DNA of 10,823 bases from Alphaproteobacteria bacterium (GTDB taxonomy: Bacteria > Pseudomonadota > Alphaproteobacteria > Puniceispirillales > Puniceispirillaceae), in assembly GCA_011525265.1 (NCBI GenBank), contig WTHV01000264.1, positions 1-10,823 of the forward strand, written 5' to 3'. Below are positions 6,572-10,823 of the stretch, piece after piece. Made by a program: the position numbers and the translations under genes. The notes below the pieces were generated by a model. That model saw nothing but the letters and a program-made list of their open reading frames with translations, had not been told where the DNA came from and ran no database searches. How positions within the stretch are numbered: the stretch's first letter is position 1; each line of letters opens with the position of its first letter.

Positions 6572-7387
6572 ATGGCTGGTCGTTCTGCCCTCATCAATGT
6601 GATGCACAAAGCAGCAGACGCTGCCAGCCGACGCATGATGCGCGATTTCGGTGAAGTGGAAAATTTGCAAGTCACCCGCAAAGGTGCCGCTGATTTTGTT
6701 ACCAGAGCCGATATTAATGCAGAACAAACCATCCAAGAAGAGCTGAATAAAGCGCGCCCTGAATGGGGCTTTATCATGGAAGAAGGCGGCAAGGTCGAAG
6801 GGGAAGAAGATGCCCCAAAATGGATCATCGACCCGATTGATGGCACAACCAACTTTACCCATGGCATTCCGCATTTCGCGATTTCAATCGCTGTGATGCA
6901 GGATAAGAAAATTACAGCTGGTCTGATTTTTGACCCTGCACGAAATGAATGTTTCTTTGCCGAGACAGGCGAGGGTGCCTTTTTAAATGAACGCCGTATC
7001 CGCGTATCAGGCAGACGCCAATTTAGTGATGCGGTTTTCGCAACAGGTATCCCCTTTCTAGGCAGAGGTACTGAGGCATCTGATACTATTTTCCTTGCAG
7101 AATGTAATGCTGTGATGAAGAAATCAGCTGGCGTGCGTCGCTTTGGCGCTGCCTCATTGGATTTAGCATGGGTTGCGGCTGGACGTTATGATGGCTTCTG
7201 GGAACGCGGCCTTAGCCTATGGGATATTGCGGCAGGTCATATTATTGTCAGGGAAGCAGGCGGTTTTGTCTCTGATTTCCAATCACGCGATAAATCTCTT
7301 GAAACAGGTGATATTGTTGCCGCCAACTCAGCCTTGCATACGCCGCTGCTGAAGCTTTTGCGTGAAGGCCGTGACAGCCTGTCATAA
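6572..7387 (+). CDS. suhB: Inositol monophosphatase family protein (SuhB-like)
   Basis: A 271-residue Mg2+-dependent, Li+-sensitive-type sugar phosphatase of the IMPase/FBPase/CysQ superfamily. Motif one is present as WIIDPIDGTTNFTHG, with metal ligands Asp87 and Asp90 and the preceding Glu70/Glu71 in FIMEEGG. Motif two is GLSLWDIAAGHIIVREAGG with Asp218. All catalytic residues are intact, so it should hydrolyse inositol-1-phosphate or a related phosphate ester. In E. coli SuhB additionally acts with NusA in rRNA antitermination; whether this protein does so is unknown. Other sugar-phosphate substrates, or a HisN-type histidinol-phosphatase activity, are possible since the family is promiscuous. 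It is cytosolic. It is tightly linked to efp (6-nt gap). The following 171 nt include a terminator-like hairpin, so the operon may end here. Confidence 0.9.
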   Translation: MAGRSALINVMHKAADAASRRMMRDFGEVENLQVTRKGAADFVTRADINAEQTIQEELNKARPEWGFIMEEGGKVEGEEDAPKWIIDPIDGTTNFTHGIPHFAISIAVMQDKKITAGLIFDPARNECFFAETGEGAFLNERRIRVSGRRQFSDAVFATGIPFLGRGTEASDTIFLAECNAVMKKSAGVRRFGAASLDLAWVAAGRYDGFWERGLSLWDIAAGHIIVREAGGFVSDFQSRDKSLETGDIVAANSALHTPLLKLLREGRDSLS

Positions 7388-7472
7388 CAGCTTTCATACC
7401 TCTTGCGCTTAATTTTTCCTTAACGGGTTGAATAGTCTTTTCACATCGCCACTTTCCTGCCATTGTTTAACG

Positions 7473-7482
7473 ATAACGTTAT
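7473..7482. promoter_or_regulatory. CG-centred palindrome upstream of the motor-like genes
   Basis: ATAACGTTAT is a perfect 10-bp palindrome, immediately followed by AAA so that TATAAA overlaps its right half. CG-centred AACGTT cores are common in operators of LacI-family regulators, and the overlap with a possible -10 would suit an operator. No -35 at suitable distance was seen. It lies 77 nt before the preferred ATG of the MotA-like gene. Confidence 0.3.
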
Positions 7483-7490
7483 AAATGGAA

Positions 7491-7525
7491 GCGGTTGCGC
7501 TCATTTTGCGCGCCTGTTCTTTTTT
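7491..7525 (+). terminator. Terminator-like hairpin between suhB and the MotA-like gene
   Basis: GCGGTTGCGC (7491-7500) can pair with GCGCGCCTGT (7508-7517) across a 7-nt loop: four GC pairs next to the loop, then a wobble, one mismatch and four further pairs including two wobbles. TCTTTTTT (7518-7525) follows immediately. It could terminate the efp-suhB transcript. Because it sits only 33 nt before the next gene's ATG, it could instead be an attenuator in that gene's leader. Confidence 0.5.
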
Positions 7526-7558
7526 GAGAATGTGATTGAGGCTTATGAGGGGAACATC

Positions 7559-8617
7559 ATGACTGACCCGCGTCGTTATTTAATTCGCATGATGCTTTTT
7601 CTGGGGGTTGTGGCTATTGTTGTCGCGCTCTTATACAAACCGCTTGTTGCGGCTTTTATGGGCAATGCGCCGCTTAACACCCTGATTATCGCTGTTGCTC
7701 TTATCGGCATTATTTACGTTATCTTACAGGTCTTGCGCTTGGTGCCAGAGGTAAGATGGCTGTCAGATATTCAGCGTACCCGCACCCTTGATCCCAAAGC
7801 ACAAAAGCCTGTTTTGCTTGCGACTGTCAATGTGATGCTTGCTGATGCGCGAAGCGATTCTCGTCTTTCTGCCTTATCGCTGCGATCTGTGCTTGATGGG
7901 GTGGCAGGGCGTCTTGATGAAGGGCGTGAGATTTCCCGTTATATTATCGGCTTGCTTGTGTTCCTTGGTCTGCTTGGGACATTTTGGGGCTTGCTACAGA
8001 CGATTGGTGCTGTGTCGCAAGTGGTAGGCGGACTTGATTTGGTCAATTCTGATTTTGAAGCGCTTATGGCACAATTACGCTCTGGCCTTGATGCCCCACT
8101 TTCTGGCATGGCCACAGCCTTTTCATCCTCACTATTTGGCCTTGCCGGCTCTTTGGTGCTTGGCTTTTTGGATTTACAGCTTGGCCAAGCCATTGGCCGC
8201 TTTTTCAATGAGGTTGAAGATTGGCTTTCGGCCTTTGCGAAATATAATGACCCCGCCGAACAAGGTGATGCCACACGCTCTGCCCTTGCAGAGCCAATGA
8301 GTGAAGAAGCAGCGCGCGCGCTTATTACGCTTGCGAGTGCGATTGAATCATCTGAAAATGACAGGGCGCAAACCTTGGCACAAATCACACAGATGAACCA
8401 GACGATGCATCAGCTCTCTGAATTATTGGCTGATGATAGACGCTTGCGTGATCAGCTGTCTGAATTGCAGGCAACGATGGCTCAAATTGGTCAGGAGATG
8501 GCCCAAAGTCGCAATGATCAAAATACGGCATTACGCGCTGAAATTCGCGCTTTGGCCACTAGCTTATCAGATAAGGGTAAGGCCAAATCACCAACCCTTA
8601 CGGCACGTAAAGAGTAG
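7559..8617 (+). CDS. MotA/TolQ/ExbB-type proton channel protein with coiled-coil tail
   Basis: About 352 residues from ATG 7559, preceded by GAGGGG at 6 nt. The frame is open back to a TTG at 7463, but the extra residues span the hairpin region and have no good ribosome site. Membrane helices are predicted near 10-28, 38-60, 128-152 and 178-206. The third contains LLGTFWGLLQTIGA, the TolQ/ExbB/MotA signature, and the fourth SGMATAFSSSLFGLAGSL. A cytoplasmic loop of about 65 residues lies between helices 2 and 3. Residues 207-352 are cytoplasmic and acidic, with heptad-like helices from about 285. Such proteins form the pentameric stator channel around a MotB/TolR/ExbD-type dimer in the inner membrane and use ion flow for mechanical work. 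The partner gene starts 11 nt downstream. No flagellar, Tol or TonB genes are adjacent, so the process driven is unknown. Confidence 0.85.
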   Translation: MTDPRRYLIRMMLFLGVVAIVVALLYKPLVAAFMGNAPLNTLIIAVALIGIIYVILQVLRLVPEVRWLSDIQRTRTLDPKAQKPVLLATVNVMLADARSDSRLSALSLRSVLDGVAGRLDEGREISRYIIGLLVFLGLLGTFWGLLQTIGAVSQVVGGLDLVNSDFEALMAQLRSGLDAPLSGMATAFSSSLFGLAGSLVLGFLDLQLGQAIGRFFNEVEDWLSAFAKYNDPAEQGDATRSALAEPMSEEAARALITLASAIESSENDRAQTLAQITQMNQTMHQLSELLADDRRLRDQLSELQATMAQIGQEMAQSRNDQNTALRAEIRALATSLSDKGKAKSPTLTARKE

Positions 8618-8628
8618 AGGCATAGCTG

Positions 8629-9813
8629 ATGAGTGTCCAACGTCTTGGTAACCGCCGACCTAGTGATTACACATGGCCAGGATTTGTTGACGCGCTTGCT
8701 AGCTTGTTGATGGTATTTGTCTTTGTCCTGATGGTCTTTGTGCTGATACAGGCCAATCTTGCCTATCGGTTATCTGGCAAGGATGCGTCATTATCTGCTT
8801 TGCGTGATGAGCTTCGTACGATCTCAAGCCTGCTTGGCAAAGAACGAGATAAAACAGCCGAACTATCCTCAGCCCTTCAACAAAGCAATAATGCTTTGGA
8901 AAAGGCGCAAAATGATATTTTATCTTTATCTGCGGCACTAGCTGCAAGCAAAGATAACGCTGCTGATCAGCTGGCACAATTGCAGGCCCTGAATGCCCAA
9001 TTAACGCGCCAAGCGGCTCGTACCAAAGCTCTTGAAGATAGTCTTGAACAAGCACAAGCGCAATTGCGCGATAGTCAAACAGCCTTTGCTGCCCTATCAG
9101 CCCAAAAGCAAGACCTTGAAGATAGGATCGAATCAAAGACACAAGCGCTATCAGAACAAGAAGCTTTGAGCGAAGAAAAATCGTTAGAGATAGAGCGCCT
9201 GATTGCGGCAACCTTGCTGTTACGAAATGAACTAAATGAGTTGCGCGCTTTGCTTGCTGAAAAGGAAGCACAGTCATTAGAAGATAAGGTTACCATCGCC
9301 TCTCTTGGCAAATCATTGAACGAAGCCTTGGCAAGCCGTGTGCAAGAATTGGCGCGCTTTAAATCTAATTTCTTTGGCCGATTGCGCGATATTCTTGGCA
9401 AGCGCGGTGACGTCACCATCGTCGGTGACCGTTTTATCTTCCAATCAGAAGTGTTATTTGATCAAGGAAAGGCAAGCCTTGGCAGTGATGGCACTGCACA
9501 GCTTGACCAAATTGGCACAGCTTTGCTTGAAATCTCTGAGACCATTCCCAAAGATATTCCTTGGGTATTGCAAGTTGATGGCCATACAGATGATGTGCCT
9601 GTTTCAGGGGTCTATCGCGACAATTGGGAGCTTTCAACAGAGCGCGCCCTATCAGTTGTGCGCTATCTTATCGATCAAGGCGTGCCAGCCTCACGCCTTG
9701 CCGCCACAGGCTATGGCGAGTTTCAACCGATCGCAAAAGGCATCTCACTTGATGCGAGACAACGTAATCGCCGGATCGAGCTAAAGTTCACACAGAGATT
9801 AACACAAAATTAA
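8629..9813 (+). CDS. MotB-like protein: one membrane helix, long coiled coil, OmpA peptidoglycan-binding domain
   Basis: A 394-residue protein. A short basic cytoplasmic N-terminus leads into WPGFVDALASLLMVFVFVLM, with one membrane helix about 19-41 and Asp21 in the place of the ion-carrying Asp of MotB/TolR/ExbD. Residues about 48-243 are a continuous proline-free heptad-rich coiled coil of Leu, Ala, Gln and Glu. A C-terminal OmpA/MotB domain (about 255-392) follows, with LQVDGHTDDVPV (Asp317, His319), NWELSTERALSVVRYL and NRRIELKF (Arg381, Arg382), the usual diaminopimelate/peptidoglycan-contact motifs. Topology is inner-membrane anchored, periplasmic, cell-wall binding. The gene begins 11 nt after the MotA-like stop with an AGAGG site, so they form a stator-like pair. 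The coiled coil is much longer than the linker of true MotB. Databases often call such genes peptidoglycan-binding or flagellar motor proteins; neither name states a tested role. Confidence 0.87.
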   Translation: MSVQRLGNRRPSDYTWPGFVDALASLLMVFVFVLMVFVLIQANLAYRLSGKDASLSALRDELRTISSLLGKERDKTAELSSALQQSNNALEKAQNDILSLSAALAASKDNAADQLAQLQALNAQLTRQAARTKALEDSLEQAQAQLRDSQTAFAALSAQKQDLEDRIESKTQALSEQEALSEEKSLEIERLIAATLLLRNELNELRALLAEKEAQSLEDKVTIASLGKSLNEALASRVQELARFKSNFFGRLRDILGKRGDVTIVGDRFIFQSEVLFDQGKASLGSDGTAQLDQIGTALLEISETIPKDIPWVLQVDGHTDDVPVSGVYRDNWELSTERALSVVRYLIDQGVPASRLAATGYGEFQPIAKGISLDARQRNRRIELKFTQRLTQN

Positions 9814-9843
9814 TAACTTCAAACGCAAGGTAACGCTCAAAAC

Positions 9844-9848
9844 AGGAG
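9844..9848 (+). promoter_or_regulatory. Ribosome binding site that supports a TTG start
   Basis: AGGAG lies 9 nt before TTG at 9858. An ATG at 9851 is closer but is in another frame that reaches a stop after about 40 codons. The TTG gives a complete signal peptide, so it is preferred. Confidence 0.55.
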
Positions 9849-9857
9849 AGATGTACC

Positions 9858-10727
9858 TTGTGTGCTTTTGTGACTTCAGTTTGGGCTATTATTTTCGTTG
9901 TGATAAGCCCATTGGTCTTAACATATTTTTGTGCCGCATTTGCTGCCGAAGCTGTTTCATCTGCCGCCGATGATATCTATCAGAAAGAGCGCGCGCTACC
10001 CACATCATCACCGCTTATCTTACAACGCCTCTCTGCCTATAAAGAGAACAGTCATTATAACCGGCTGATAGAAGAGGCCTTGGCACAAATTGATAAAACT
10101 GATGAGCTAGATAGGCCAACACAACCGCCGCAAACAAAACAAGCCCTTGGCCATAATGTGGCAAGAGATTTTACCACAGCAACAGGGTTTTACCTGACTT
10201 CACTTACCGCGTTTGAGCGCGGTGATAGTCAGCTTATACGTCTTGCGGCTTCAGATATTTCCACCTTTCTCACCTTGCCAGAACAGCCTGACGAACTGCG
10301 GTATCATCATCTTGCCCAACAAGCCTTTGATGAGGTTTATTTTCTGTGGCCTGACAGAGATTATGCCCCCGCTGAGGGGCTTTCCTATCGCTTTGATATG
10401 ACTGCCGAGGCACGTTATCAGAGCGCAGAATTCTATGATTTCACAGGCACGCTATCACTCTCTTTTCAAAGCCGTGAGGCAGTGCTTGCCCTTGGGAATG
10501 ATCGTGATTCTTTTTCAGTACACTTTGATATTGCTCAATTTGATGATGCCAGCATCATCCAAGTCATTGGCCGCCTATACCATAATGAGACTGATTATGA
10601 TGCGCCTCTTATCATGGGCTATAGCGCCCTGCCAGATGCCGCTTTTAAAGGCTATATAACGACCTTATCACCTTTGCCAGATACACCGCATTATGTGCGA
10701 TTCACCAATTTCACGCTACCAGGATAA
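9858..10727 (+). CDS. Exported protein of unknown function
   Basis: A 289-residue protein that I do not recognise. It opens with a hydrophobic segment (about 6-28, including IIFVVISPLVLTYF) followed by AAFAAEA, consistent with a Sec signal peptide cut near residue 29, so the mature protein should be periplasmic or envelope-associated. The mature N-terminal half (about 35-170) is rich in helix-forming residues with regularly spaced Leu, Ala and Tyr, possibly helical-repeat in character though no repeat is clear. The C-terminal half (about 185-289) alternates polar and hydrophobic residues with many Tyr, Phe and Asp, as in a beta-sandwich. No catalytic motif or lipobox is visible. The start is TTG with AGGAG 9 nt upstream. 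It follows the MotB-like gene after 44 nt on the same strand, so it is probably co-transcribed and may be an accessory factor of that pair; this is context inference only. Confidence 0.75.
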   Translation: MCAFVTSVWAIIFVVISPLVLTYFCAAFAAEAVSSAADDIYQKERALPTSSPLILQRLSAYKENSHYNRLIEEALAQIDKTDELDRPTQPPQTKQALGHNVARDFTTATGFYLTSLTAFERGDSQLIRLAASDISTFLTLPEQPDELRYHHLAQQAFDEVYFLWPDRDYAPAEGLSYRFDMTAEARYQSAEFYDFTGTLSLSFQSREAVLALGNDRDSFSVHFDIAQFDDASIIQVIGRLYHNETDYDAPLIMGYSALPDAAFKGYITTLSPLPDTPHYVRFTNFTLPG

Positions 10728-10767
10728 CTACTGATTGCTGAGCAAATGATACTTGGGCAAATTATCC

Positions 10768-10823
10768 TTAACCAAATTGATGCAAGGCCAATTCACGATA
10801 GAGGGGCGAGTTGGTCAGCAATT
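10768..10823 (-). CDS. C-terminal end of a possible ABC exporter ATPase (runs off right edge)
   Basis: The minus strand from 10821 reads LLTNSPLYRELALHQFG and stops at TAA (10770-10768). The last residues of ABC exporter/permease-ATPase fusions (MsbA-like) typically look like this: a His-x-Glu-Leu-Leu followed by LYxxLxxxQF. The two preceding bases (AA) are compatible with the expected Glu codon. Only 17 full codons are present, so the assignment rests on a short C-terminal signature. The gene is convergent with the exported-protein gene, whose stop is 40 bp away; no terminator is visible between them. Confidence 0.5.
   Translation of the reverse strand, partial: LLTNSPLYRELALHQFG

Noticed and set aside
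7463..7558. TTG start extending the MotA-like protein by 32 residues
   Set aside because: The extension overlaps the palindrome and hairpin, lacks a convincing ribosome site and adds non-membrane sequence before the expected N-terminus. ATG 7559 has GAGGGG at ideal distance.
7559..9813. Zorya anti-phage defence (ZorA/ZorB)
   Set aside because: The two proteins share the channel-plus-peptidoglycan-binding architecture and a tail on the channel subunit. However, no ZorC/ZorD-type helicase or nuclease (or ZorE) is nearby, the setting is housekeeping, and the third gene encodes an exported protein.
7559..9813. Flagellar motor motA/motB or tolQ/tolR
   Set aside because: No flagellar gene, tolA, tolB, pal or ybgC is adjacent. 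The long coiled coil does not fit MotB, and an OmpA-type domain does not fit TolR. Only the superfamily assignment is kept.
10728..10767. Bidirectional terminator between the convergent genes
   Set aside because: Only a 5-bp TTGCT/AGCAA palindrome with a single central base is present and there is no T-run. This cannot form a usable hairpin.

Overview
The window looks like ordinary chromosome from an alphaproteobacterium of moderate GC. This is inferred from gene order and protein character: a minus-strand block of coiled-coil protein, zapA, 6S RNA, 5-formyl-THF cyclo-ligase, YmdB-type phosphoesterase and yebC, divergent from tkt-gap, followed by efp, an inositol monophosphatase and a MotA/MotB-like pair. 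A marine SAR116-like lineage would fit, but no rRNA or other phylogenetic marker is present to prove it. I see no insertion sequence, tRNA, CRISPR array or phage gene.

Minus-strand block (1-2675). Transcribed leftward from a promoter-like site near 2647-2675 come a short coiled-coil protein and zapA (cell division), then a good intrinsic terminator, then a 6S RNA that begins almost at the terminator's U-tract. Next are the 5-FTHF cyclo-ligase, a TIGR00282/YmdB phosphoesterase and, after a 137-bp gap with competing inverted repeats, the start of yebC, which runs off the left edge. Grouping 6S RNA with a 5-FTHF cyclo-ligase is a well-known proteobacterial arrangement.

Plus-strand central block (2640-7390). 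A 200-bp divergent region with palindromes leads to transketolase (tkt) and a glyceraldehyde-3-phosphate dehydrogenase (gap), two enzymes of the pentose phosphate/glycolysis junction. The gap product lacks the Asp that marks NAD-specific enzymes and has Asn-Arg where NAD enzymes have Leu-Pro, so it may use NADP. Elongation factor P and a suhB-like inositol monophosphatase follow as a tight pair.

Plus-strand right block (7390-10727). A leader with a CG-centred palindrome and a terminator-like hairpin precedes three genes. The first encodes a four-helix MotA/TolQ/ExbB-type membrane channel with a cytoplasmic coiled-coil tail. The second encodes a MotB-like protein with one transmembrane helix, a conserved Asp, a roughly 195-residue proline-free coiled coil and a C-terminal OmpA/peptidoglycan-binding domain. 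The third encodes an unrecognised exported protein. Together they look like an ion-driven envelope motor of unknown job, and this is the best candidate for an undescribed system here. At the right edge the last residues of a convergent minus-strand gene resemble the tail of an ABC exporter.
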